Shown here: positions 1-6,654 of the stretch, piece by piece
How the letters are laid out: every line of letters begins with the position of its first letter
Position numbering within the stretch: position 1 is the stretch's first letter
Assembly: GCA_041674345.1 (NCBI GenBank)
Contig: JBAYVY010000093.1
Span: 1-10,893 of the forward strand
Length of the DNA: 10,893 nt
Reading direction: 5' to 3'
Source: JBAYVY01 sp041674345
GTDB taxonomy: Bacteria; Planctomycetota; Phycisphaerae; Phycisphaerales; Zrk34
Program-made: the position numbers and the translations under genes
Notes under the pieces: generated by a model
The model's database searches: none
Seen by the model: only the letters and a program-made list of their open reading frames with translations
What the model was told of the DNA's origin: nothing

Positions 1-470
1 ACCTTGCCGTAGGTCTTGTTCGCCACCGCGTCCTTCAGCCAGTCCCAGCCGGGCCAGAACCGCACGCACATCGCGCACATGATCATCTTCTTCGATTTTT
101 TCGCGGCGACGACGAGCTTGCGGGCATCCGCCGTGTTGATCCCCAGCGGCTTTTCCACCAGCACATGCTTGCCCGCCTTCAAAGCCGCCAGCGCGAACTC
201 CACATGCAGCGGCGTCCACAAACAAATATCCACCAACTCCACATCCGGGTCGGCGATCAGCTTCATTCCCTCGTCATATCGCCGCACCGTCGCCAGGTCG
301 AAAGCGCCCTTGGCCTGTCCTTCGATGTTGCCCGTCGCCCGCGCCTTGCCGCTGAGCCGATCCGGGTCAATGTCCGAAATCGCCAGCACCTTCACGTCCT
401 TTCGCTTGGCATAGACGTCCAGGTGCGTGTTGCCCATCGTCCCGATCCCGATAACGCCGACGTTAATCAT
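1..470 (-). CDS. Gfo/Idh/MocA family NAD(P)-dependent oxidoreductase (N-terminal part, runs off left edge)
   Basis: The first 156 codons of a leftward gene that continues past base 1. The N-terminus is a Rossmann fold: beta strand MINVGVIG, glycine-rich dinucleotide loop GIGTMG at residues 8-13, then SDIDPDR (32-38) at the end of the second strand, where the ribose is bound. The family signature EKPLG is at residues 106-110, after the helix LAALKAGKHVLV. In this family the lysine of EKP lies near the substrate and cofactor. Family members oxidise or reduce sugar, inositol or amino-sugar carbons, or cleave glycosides through a 3-keto intermediate; the substrate cannot be read from this half. 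The start ATG (470-468) has AGAGG about six bases upstream. It is the third gene of the leftward operon, 50 nt after the upstream epimerase-like gene. There is no signal peptide, so it is probably cytoplasmic. Family assignment is firm; specificity is unknown. Confidence 0.93.
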   Translation of the reverse strand, partial: MINVGVIGIGTMGNTHLDVYAKRKDVKVLAISDIDPDRLSGKARATGNIEGQAKGAFDLATVRRYDEGMKLIADPDVELVDICLWTPLHVEFALAALKAGKHVLVEKPLGINTADARKLVVAAKKSKKMIMCAMCVRFWPGWDWLKDAVANKTYGK

Positions 471-491
471 GGTCGCCTCTTTATGGTTTGT

Positions 492-522
492 CTCGAAACC
501 CTAAACTCCAAACTCGAAACTC
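492..522 (-). repeat. Degenerate heptamer tandem repeat (GAGTTTN, four units)
   Basis: Read on the minus strand, four consecutive 7-nt units follow one another: GAGTTTC (522-516), GAGTTTG (515-509), GAGTTTA (508-502) and GGGTTTC (501-495), then a partial GAG. The first unit overlaps the TGA stop (523-521) of the epimerase-like gene, and the array fills most of the 50-nt gap before the Gfo/Idh gene. It lies inside the leftward operon, so it would be transcribed. It has no hairpin potential and no known function. Confidence 0.7.
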
Positions 523-1345
523 ACAGCAGCGGCTGCAAAAGTTTGATCGCCTGTTTAATATCCCGTACCTGTTTCGGACCCGAAATCTCGCGTTCAATCG
601 TGATCGGTCCTCGATATTTCAATTTCTTCAATTTCGCCATGAACGCGGGAAAATCAACTTTGCCATTGCCCAGCGGCGTCTCCTTGCCCAGTTCCCGCCC
701 GGTCGTCGGGTAGGTGCCGTCCTTCGCATGAACACCCCGCACATAGGGACCGATCACATCCAGCGCATCGACCGGATTGGCCTTGCCGTACAAAATGAAG
801 TTGGCCGGGTCCAGGTTCACACCCAGGTTGTCCGTGCCGACGTCCTCAATGCATCGCAGCAGCGTGACAGGCGTTTCCTCGCCGGTCTCGAAGTCCAGCC
901 CAATGCCCCGCTTCTTGCAATGCAACGCCACCTGACGCACCGCCTTGATGAACGGCATGTAATCCGAATAGTTCGGATTTTCATGTATGAAACCGATGTG
1001 TGTCGTGATCGACGGCGCGCCGATCCACGAGGCGAAATCCGCCCCACGGCACAATTCCTTCACTCGCTGACTTCGCGTTTCCACGGGTATCAACCCGATC
1101 GTCAGCGGCCCCTGCAAAAAGTTCCACACCGTCTTGCCGCTGTGCCCCGCCCAAACGCTGCTGACACGCACCCGCTGACGCTTCGACGCTTCGACCACGA
1201 GTTTCGCCAGATCGCGCGTCAGAATGTGCGGCTGCCAGCAATTGAGCTGACACGTCGTCATGCCCATCGCGCGAATGTCCGCCATCCGCTGTTCGATCTT
1301 ATCATCCAAATGCACGATCAGACCCAGTTCCAGTTTCTTCGCCAT
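521..1345 (-). CDS. Sugar phosphate isomerase/epimerase family TIM-barrel protein (AP endonuclease 2 / xylose isomerase-like)
   Basis: A 274-aa, single-domain (beta/alpha)8 protein of the xylose isomerase-like family. The expected divalent-metal ligands are visible in order: E153 (DFETGEE), D179 (NLDPAN), H206 (VHAKDG) and E251 (TIEREI). This is the Glu-Asp-His-Glu set used by ketose 3-epimerases and related sugar isomerases. PLGNGKVDF (224-232) is the usual loop before the last barrel strand. No signal peptide is seen, so it is cytoplasmic. The start ATG (1345-1343) is 8 nt beyond the stop of the upstream paralogue, and its ribosome site (TAAGGTGA) overlaps that stop codon, which implies translational coupling. 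It is the second gene of the leftward operon. Likely roles are epimerisation or isomerisation of a keto-sugar, or a lyase/hydrolase step on a 3-keto-glycoside as shown for some relatives. The substrate is not deducible. Confidence 0.92.
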   Translation of the reverse strand: MAKKLELGLIVHLDDKIEQRMADIRAMGMTTCQLNCWQPHILTRDLAKLVVEASKRQRVRVSSVWAGHSGKTVWNFLQGPLTIGLIPVETRSQRVKELCRGADFASWIGAPSITTHIGFIHENPNYSDYMPFIKAVRQVALHCKKRGIGLDFETGEETPVTLLRCIEDVGTDNLGVNLDPANFILYGKANPVDALDVIGPYVRGVHAKDGTYPTTGRELGKETPLGNGKVDFPAFMAKLKKLKYRGPITIEREISGPKQVRDIKQAIKLLQPLL

Positions 1346-1353
1346 GATTCACC

Positions 1354-2196
1354 TTAAAGTTTGAAAATCCTGTCCATCGCCGCACTGGTGCGTTCCAGTA
1401 TTCCGGGGGTCGGCGGTATCATCTCCGCGACGATGGTCTTATCGTACCCCACCGCCTTCAATGCCGCCATCGTTCGCGCCCACGGCACATCGCCTTCCAT
1501 CAAATCGCAAAACCCCGCCAACGTGCCGACCGATTTCCTGAAATCCTTGATGTGAACCCGCCCGATGCGCTTGCCCAGCAATTCGATCCAGTGCGGCGGA
1601 TACTGGTGGTACCCCAGCACATTGCCCACATCAAAATAAACTTTCACCCGCTTCGATTCAAAACCGTCGATGAAATCACGCAGTTCCAGCGGCGAATAAA
1701 ACAGGCCGTTCCACACATTTTCGATGCACAAATCAACTTTCACCTTTTCCGCCACCTTCACCAGTTTGCGCACGGCCTGCCGCGCCCACTTCATCGCGTG
1801 ATCGTTGCGCACCGGCTTGAACGCCGGTTCCCACGGAATGGCGATCGCCCCCGGCACGAACAACATCGCCTTGCACCCCAGCCACGCCGCCCGCTGGATC
1901 GCCGCGGCATGAAGTTCCACCGACCGCCTGCGTACCTGCTCATCGGCGTCCGTCGGACAACATCCCCAACTCATCCCGCTGGCCAGCGTCTGCACGATCA
2001 CGCCGGAGGCGTCGATCCGCTTGCGCATCGCGTAACACTCGGCTTCGCTCAATGCCGGCGTGATGACGCCCGTCTGTCCGACCGCCAGTTCCAATCCTTC
2101 AAAACCCGCGGCCTTCGCCAGCCGCGATGCTTCGTTGATCGGACAGGTGTTTTCCAGCCCGCCGGGCATCGACCAGTAACTGATGGCTTTTATCAT
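1354..2196 (-). CDS. Sugar phosphate isomerase/epimerase family TIM-barrel protein, second copy
   Basis: A 280-aa protein of the same superfamily as its downstream neighbour but clearly diverged, so not a recent duplicate. The metal ligands are E159 (CIEN), D189 (YFDVGN), H215 (VHIKDF) and E258 (VAEM). Their spacing is close to that of D-tagatose/D-psicose 3-epimerase-type enzymes. The aromatic-rich N-terminal strand SYWSMPG and the loop GMSWGCC (74-80) probably line the sugar pocket. The start ATG (2196-2194) is preceded by AGAGG at 2209-2205, and a promoter lies just upstream. It is the first gene of the leftward operon, divergent from a ROK regulator. No signal peptide is seen. It probably acts on a keto-sugar or a sugar oxidised by the Gfo/Idh enzyme two genes downstream; that link is inference from the operon. 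Family assignment is secure, reaction unknown. Confidence 0.92.
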   Translation of the reverse strand: MIKAISYWSMPGGLENTCPINEASRLAKAAGFEGLELAVGQTGVITPALSEAECYAMRKRIDASGVIVQTLASGMSWGCCPTDADEQVRRRSVELHAAAIQRAAWLGCKAMLFVPGAIAIPWEPAFKPVRNDHAMKWARQAVRKLVKVAEKVKVDLCIENVWNGLFYSPLELRDFIDGFESKRVKVYFDVGNVLGYHQYPPHWIELLGKRIGRVHIKDFRKSVGTLAGFCDLMEGDVPWARTMAALKAVGYDKTIVAEMIPPTPGILERTSAAMDRIFKL

Positions 2197-2212
2197 GGAC
2201 GTTTCCTCTATG

Positions 2213-2241
2213 TTGCGATATATTATCGTCGTTGTTATTTT
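2213..2241 (+). promoter_or_regulatory. Candidate rightward promoter for the ROK regulator and galactosidase genes
   Basis: TTGCGA (2213-2218) and TATTTT (2236-2241) are separated by 17 nt. The -10 matches the consensus at four of six bases, so this is weaker than the leftward promoter. It overlaps the leftward promoter face to face, so polymerases would compete and one bound regulator could block both. The regulator's ribosome site GGAGG is at 2268-2272, 8 nt before the ATG. Confidence 0.35.
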
Positions 2242-2260
2242 TATTGCAAGTCGTTGTCAT
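2216..2260. promoter_or_regulatory. Candidate operator: 13-bp palindrome plus direct repeat with 22-bp period
   Basis: CGATA-tat-TATCG (2216-2228) is an inverted repeat with perfect 5-bp arms that covers the leftward -10 box. Beside it, GTCGTTGTTAT (2228-2238) and GTCGTTGTCAT (2250-2260) match at 10 of 11 bases and start 22 bp apart, about two helical turns. Both are plausible binding sites for the adjacent ROK regulator. Neither resembles a ROK operator I can name, so the assignment is inference from position and symmetry. Confidence 0.4.
2222..2249 (-). promoter_or_regulatory. Candidate sigma70-type promoter for the leftward epimerase/oxidoreductase operon
   Basis: On the minus strand, TTGCAA (2249-2244) is followed after 16 nt by GATAAT (2227-2222). 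This predicts transcription from about 2215, a leader of roughly 20 nt, and the AGAGG ribosome site at 2209-2205. The fit is to the general sigma70 consensus; the organism's own consensus is unknown. Confidence 0.55.
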
Positions 2261-2280
2261 AACATTCGGAGGCACATCGC

Positions 2281-3378
2281 ATGATTCTGCCGGAGCTGGC
2301 TCGGCGCATCTGCTGGACACTTCGCACGCTCGGCCCGATGGGTCGGCGTGATTTGGCGCGCCGGCTGGACATTCGGCCGAACACCATCGGCGACGCCGTG
2401 AACCGGCTCATCAAGCAGGGCCTGCTGTGCGAAGGTGAATCCGAAACCGCCGGTCGGGGCCGGCCGCTCGTGCCGCTGCGCATCGACACCGAGCGCCGCG
2501 TCGTCGTGGGGCTGTCGATGGAACCCGGCCGCGTCGGCGTCAGCCGCATGAACCTCGAAGGCCGGCCCATCGGCGAGCCGGTGCGCCAGCGCATCGACGA
2601 TCCCAATCGCATGATCGCCGCCGCTCGAAAGTTGCTCGCCGATCATCTCGATCAACGCGTACTGGCCGTCGGGCTGAGTACGACGGGCTTCGTCGATCCC
2701 GCCACCCGGCAGGTGCTGCTCAGTTCCGCGATGACCGCCGATCAACCCGTGTCGCTCGCCCCGCTGTACGAACAAGCCGGCGATCTGCCGATCGTACTCG
2801 ACAACGACCTGCACGCGCTGGCCGCGGCCTGGCTTCTGACGCATCGCACCGACACCACCGAAGACATGCTGCTGGTCGAGTTGCGCGACGGGGCCGTCGG
2901 CGCGGCGATGCTGGTCAACGGCCGGCCCAACCGCGGCTGCATCGTCAGCGCCAACGAAATCGGACACACACGCACCGACACCCCCACCGAAAAATGCTAC
3001 TGCGGTCAGACCGGCTGCATGGAACGCGTCTTCAGTTCGCCATTTCTCGGCTCGCAACCCGGCGCATCCGACGACCTGGCCCATCGCATCGCATCGCCGC
3101 GCCGCACGGATCGCCGATTGCATCAGATGGTCGATTTGATCAGCAACGGCCTGGCCAACGCGGTGAACCTCATCCGCCCCAACCGGGTGGTGCTGCATCT
3201 GTGCTTCGAGGATCGCGTCTGGTTGTTCGAGCAACTCAAACAGGGAACGCAAAGCCGCCTGCTCGCGCCGCTGGTGCCGCGTGTCGCCATCGACGACTGG
3301 GGCGATTCGCGTCTGCGATTCTCACAACCCGCCGGCTGGCTGGCGCTGGCGGGTCTGTACGCCGCCGACTGGCTTTGA
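2281..3378 (+). CDS. ROK-family transcriptional regulator (NagC/XylR/Mlc-like)
   Basis: A 365-aa protein. Residues about 5-60 form a winged helix-turn-helix (GRRDLARRLDIRPNTIGDAVNRLIKQGLL followed by the wing GRGRP), the DNA-binding arrangement of ROK repressors. The rest is the ROK sugar-kinase-like fold. It contains LDNDLHALAAAW (173-184), the counterpart of the ROK 'END' segment with its acidic residue kept, then NEIGHT (225-230) and the zinc motif CYCGQTGCME (239-248), with H229 as a further likely ligand. The two ATP-phosphate loops of ROK kinases are degenerate: VVGLSMEPGRV (76-86) replaces the usual DxGGT loop, and DGAVGAA (203-209) replaces GTGxG. It is therefore expected to bind a sugar without phosphorylating it. 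GGAGG lies 8 nt before the ATG. It is divergent from the epimerase operon and directly upstream of a beta-galactosidase, so it probably regulates both arms. Confidence 0.93.
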   Translation: MILPELARRICWTLRTLGPMGRRDLARRLDIRPNTIGDAVNRLIKQGLLCEGESETAGRGRPLVPLRIDTERRVVVGLSMEPGRVGVSRMNLEGRPIGEPVRQRIDDPNRMIAAARKLLADHLDQRVLAVGLSTTGFVDPATRQVLLSSAMTADQPVSLAPLYEQAGDLPIVLDNDLHALAAAWLLTHRTDTTEDMLLVELRDGAVGAAMLVNGRPNRGCIVSANEIGHTRTDTPTEKCYCGQTGCMERVFSSPFLGSQPGASDDLAHRIASPRRTDRRLHQMVDLISNGLANAVNLIRPNRVVLHLCFEDRVWLFEQLKQGTQSRLLAPLVPRVAIDDWGDSRLRFSQPAGWLALAGLYAADWL

Positions 3379-3438
3379 CGTTCGCGGTGCATCATAATGA
3401 TCGCCCCCCCACCCCCACCCCTGGCGACGATCATTCCA

Positions 3439-6400
3439 ATGAACACACCGACCCCCGCGGCCCGTCCCGACTGGGAAAACCACCAACTGCCCCATCGTAA
3501 CCGTCAACCGGCCCGCGCGCATTTCGTGCCGCACCTGACGCACGACGCGGCGATGACCTTCGACGCCGACCGCTCGCCCCTGGTGCAATCGCTCAACGGC
3601 GCGTGGCATTTTCATCTGGCCGATTCGCCCGCCGAGGCGCCGCGAACTTTCCACGAACCGGACTTCGATGTCAGCAAGTGGGACACCCTCCAAGTGCCCG
3701 GCGTGTGGCAGATGCAGGGCGGCCCCGATCATCGGTACGGCAAGCCGCATTACACCAACGTCACCTACCCCATTCCGATCGACCCGCCGCATGTGCCGAC
3801 CGACAACCCCACCGGCTGCTATCGCCGCTGGTTCACCGTGCCCGACGCATGGACCGGGCAGCGCATCTTCCTGCGGTTTGAAGGTGTGAACTCGGCGTTT
3901 CACGTGTGGGTCAACGGCAAGGAAGTCGGCTTCAGTCAGGGCAGCCGCACTCCCGCCGAGTTCGATATCACCGATCACGTTCACAAAGGCGACAACGCGC
4001 TGGCGGTGCGCGTTTACAAATGGTCGGCAGGCACGTATCTCGAAGACCAGGACATGTGGCGGATGAGCGGCATCTTCCGCGACTGTTACCTGCTGGCCCT
4101 GCCGCCGGCGCATTTGCACGATTACACCGCCCGCACCACGTTCGACGCCGATTACCGCGACGCGACGCTTGATCTGCGAATCATCACACGCCACCTCGGC
4201 GACACCGACGCGGCGGGCCTGCGACTCACGGCACAACTGCTCGATGCGAACCGTCAACCCGTCGCCGATGCGCAGCGAGGCGAAACGCTCGCCGTCCGCG
4301 CCGGCACAACGCAGGCGACATCGTGGCGTATTCCGGTCGTCCGGCCGCGTCACTGGACCGCCGAGACGCCGTATCTGTATCACCTGGTCATGCAACTGGC
4401 CGACGCGGGCGGCAAGGTGCTGCAAGTGATCGCGGCCCGCATCGGTTTCCGTCAGGTGGAGATGCGCGGGCGAAATCTACTGGTCAACGGGCGGGCCGTC
4501 ATGTTCAAGGGCGTCAACCGTCACGAGCATGAACCGACGCGCGGGCAGGCGATCGGCGTCGAGTCGATGATGCGCGATCTGACGCTGATGAAACAACACA
4601 ACATCAACGCCATCCGCACATCGCACTACCCCAATCACCCGCATTTTTACGACCTTTGCGATCAGTTCGGCTTCTATCTGATCGACGAGGCGGACCTGGA
4701 ATCGCACGGGTTTGTGCAACACCCTTCGCTGGCCAACGTCACCGATCTGCCCGAGTGGCGGGCCGCGTGCGTCGATCGCATGACACGGATGGTGATGCGT
4801 GATCGCAACCATGCGTGCGTCATCATGTGGTCGTTGGGCAATGAAGCGGATTTCGGTCGGAACCACGTGGCGATGGCGGCGGCGGCGCGTGAACTGGACC
4901 CCGCGCGCCCGATTCATTACGAAGGCGATTATCAATGCCGGGTCGTCGATGTTTACAGCCGGATGTACCCGGACATCGACCACCTGCACGGAATCGCCGC
5001 CGGTCGGCCCAGCGAGGGTTGGCACAACATCGTCATCGCGCCGCACCACTTCGCCGACAAGCCGTTCATCTGTTGCGAATACGCCCATGCGATGGGCAAC
5101 GGCCCCGGCGCGCTCAAAGAATACTGGGACACCTTTTACCAATACCCCTTCATGCAGGGCGGCTTCGTATGGGAATGGCTCGACCAGGGCATCCTCCAAC
5201 ACGATGAAACCGGCAAACCGTTTTACGCCTACGGAGGCGACTTCGGCGACCGGCCCAACGATTCCAACTTCATCATCGACGGGCTGGTGTTCCCCGATCG
5301 CACCCCCTCGCCGGCGCTGATCGAACTGAAAAAAGCACTCGAACCAGTCGTCGTCGAAATCATCGACATGAAGTCCGGGGGCGGGAAACTGCGTGTCACC
5401 AACCGCTACGATTTCCGTGATCTTTCGCATCTCCAAGCCGAGTGGTCGCTGGTTTGCGATGATGCCGTGGTACAGTCGGGCGAGGTAAAACTTCCGGGGG
5501 TCGCCGCCCGATGCGGCGCGGAAGTGACCGTTCCGTGCGAACAACCGGAGCGACTGGTTCCCGGCGGCATGTATTATTTGAACCTGCGTTTCACCGTCGC
5601 CGGCGGCGATGAACCGCTGGTCAAACAGGGCCACGAAATCGCATGGGCGCAATTCCAAATGCCGTGGCGCTGTGAAGCACCCGCCATCGGTACGACAACA
5701 TCGACAAAACTGAAACTCGAACAGACCGACACGCGGGCTGTCGTTTCGACCGGCGATACCCGCATCACCTTCGACACCGTGCGGGGCCGGCTTGCGGCGT
5801 GGCGGCACCGCGGCGCGGAACTGCTTCGCACAGGCCCGGGGATGAACTTCTGGCGTGCCCCGACCGACAACGACCGGCTGCACGGCGTGACGGCCGAGTG
5901 GAAACAGTCCGGCGTCGATCTGCTGGATTCACGCACCCGACGTGTCCGCATCGAACAACCCGCCGATCAAATCGTGCGCATCATCGCCGAGTTCACGATG
6001 GCGGCGATCGGCAAGCCCAACTCTTTCGACATCACGCACACCTACACCGTATTCGGCGACGGGGCGGTGTTGCTGGATGTTCATTTCCGTCCGCAAGGCG
6101 CGTGGTGCCCGACGCTGCCGCGACTGGGCGTGAGCATGACCTTGCCCGCGTCGTTCGACAACGCCGCGTGGCTGGGTCGAGGCCCCGGCGAATGCTACGT
6201 CGATAGCAAACACGCCAACCGTTTCGGCCTGTATGCCCGCACGGTCGATCAGTTGTTCACCAACTACATTTACCCGCAGGAAAACGGCAACCGCACCGAT
6301 GTGTACTGGGTGGCGATGCGAAACGGCGAGGGCGCGGGTCTGCTGGCCGCCGGTCAACCGATGATGGATTTCGGCGCGTCGCATTACACCGTTGAGGATT

Positions 6401-6618
6401 TACAGAAAGCCGGGCACACGAACAAATTGACGAAACGGGATTTCATCACGTTCAACCTCGACCAGATGCAGGCCGGGCTGGGCAGCAACAGTTGCGGCCC
6501 CCGCGCCCTCAACCAGCACCTGCTGAAAACCGCGGAAAAGCGATTCGCCTTTCTGTTGCGCCCCCTGGCCGGCGGCGACGATCCGCGTGTCATCGGTCGG
6601 ACGGCGATGGTGAAATGA
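3439..6618 (+). CDS. lacZ: Beta-galactosidase, glycoside hydrolase family 2 (LacZ long type)
   Basis: With the ATG at 3439 the protein is 1059 aa, close to E. coli LacZ (about 1023). Order of parts: sugar-binding jelly-roll domain (about 45-225, with TLQVPGVWQMQG and WVNGKEVGFSQGSRTPAEF), Ig-like domain (about 226-330), TIM barrel (about 335-625), a second Ig-like domain, and a C-terminal Bgal_small beta-sandwich (about 765-1050, with NFWRAPTDND and YPQENGNR). The acid/base is E469 in WSLGNEADFG; the nucleophile is E547 in CCEYAHAMGN. Both fit the LacZ pattern (E461 and E537). DEADLESHG matches the metal-site segment. No signal peptide is present, so it is cytoplasmic. An in-frame ATG at 3397 would add 14 residues (MIAPPPPPLATIIP) encoded by a C-tract; I prefer 3439 because the family-like sequence begins there, but neither start has a good Shine-Dalgarno site. 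It follows the ROK stop by 60 nt and is probably co-transcribed. It hydrolyses beta-galactosides to galactose plus aglycone; the natural substrate could be another beta-glycan. Confidence 0.95.
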   Translation: MNTPTPAARPDWENHQLPHRNRQPARAHFVPHLTHDAAMTFDADRSPLVQSLNGAWHFHLADSPAEAPRTFHEPDFDVSKWDTLQVPGVWQMQGGPDHRYGKPHYTNVTYPIPIDPPHVPTDNPTGCYRRWFTVPDAWTGQRIFLRFEGVNSAFHVWVNGKEVGFSQGSRTPAEFDITDHVHKGDNALAVRVYKWSAGTYLEDQDMWRMSGIFRDCYLLALPPAHLHDYTARTTFDADYRDATLDLRIITRHLGDTDAAGLRLTAQLLDANRQPVADAQRGETLAVRAGTTQATSWRIPVVRPRHWTAETPYLYHLVMQLADAGGKVLQVIAARIGFRQVEMRGRNLLVNGRAVMFKGVNRHEHEPTRGQAIGVESMMRDLTLMKQHNINAIRTSHYPNHPHFYDLCDQFGFYLIDEADLESHGFVQHPSLANVTDLPEWRAACVDRMTRMVMRDRNHACVIMWSLGNEADFGRNHVAMAAAARELDPARPIHYEGDYQCRVVDVYSRMYPDIDHLHGIAAGRPSEGWHNIVIAPHHFADKPFICCEYAHAMGNGPGALKEYWDTFYQYPFMQGGFVWEWLDQGILQHDETGKPFYAYGGDFGDRPNDSNFIIDGLVFPDRTPSPALIELKKALEPVVVEIIDMKSGGGKLRVTNRYDFRDLSHLQAEWSLVCDDAVVQSGEVKLPGVAARCGAEVTVPCEQPERLVPGGMYYLNLRFTVAGGDEPLVKQGHEIAWAQFQMPWRCEAPAIGTTTSTKLKLEQTDTRAVVSTGDTRITFDTVRGRLAAWRHRGAELLRTGPGMNFWRAPTDNDRLHGVTAEWKQSGVDLLDSRTRRVRIEQPADQIVRIIAEFTMAAIGKPNSFDITHTYTVFGDGAVLLDVHFRPQGAWCPTLPRLGVSMTLPASFDNAAWLGRGPGECYVDSKHANRFGLYARTVDQLFTNYIYPQENGNRTDVYWVAMRNGEGAGLLAAGQPMMDFGASHYTVEDLQKAGHTNKLTKRDFITFNLDQMQAGLGSNSCGPRALNQHLLKTAEKRFAFLLRPLAGGDDPRVIGRTAMVK

Positions 6619-6621
6619 CCC

Positions 6622-6646
6622 GATGCGACACCGGCGTCATCGCATC
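6622..6646. terminator. Inverted repeat between convergent genes, possible bidirectional terminator
   Basis: GATGCGA (6622-6628) and TCGCATC (6640-6646) form a perfect 7-bp stem with an 11-nt loop. It starts 4 nt after the galactosidase stop and lies 8 nt before the stop of the leftward gene. There is no T-run on either side, so it is not a textbook intrinsic terminator; position is the main argument. Confidence 0.4.
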
Positions 6647-6654
6647 ATGTGCGG

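Noticed and set aside
495..506. CCCTAAA-like bases resembling a plant-type telomere repeat.
   Set aside because: It is one unit produced by the degenerate GAGTTTN array inside a bacterial operon, not a telomere.
488..2262. Plus-strand open frames opposite the two epimerase-like genes.
   Set aside because: The products are Arg/His/Gln-rich with no motif, and the minus-strand frames carry complete metal-ligand sets and ribosome sites.
2257..3252. A 331-codon minus-strand frame opposite the ROK regulator.
   Set aside because: It is antisense to a gene with clear helix-turn-helix and ROK zinc motifs, and its own product has no recognisable fold.
4477..5883. A 468-codon open frame on the minus strand inside the galactosidase gene.
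   Set aside because: It lies entirely opposite the GH2 catalytic domain and its product shows no recognisable domain. It is a shadow of a GC-rich gene.
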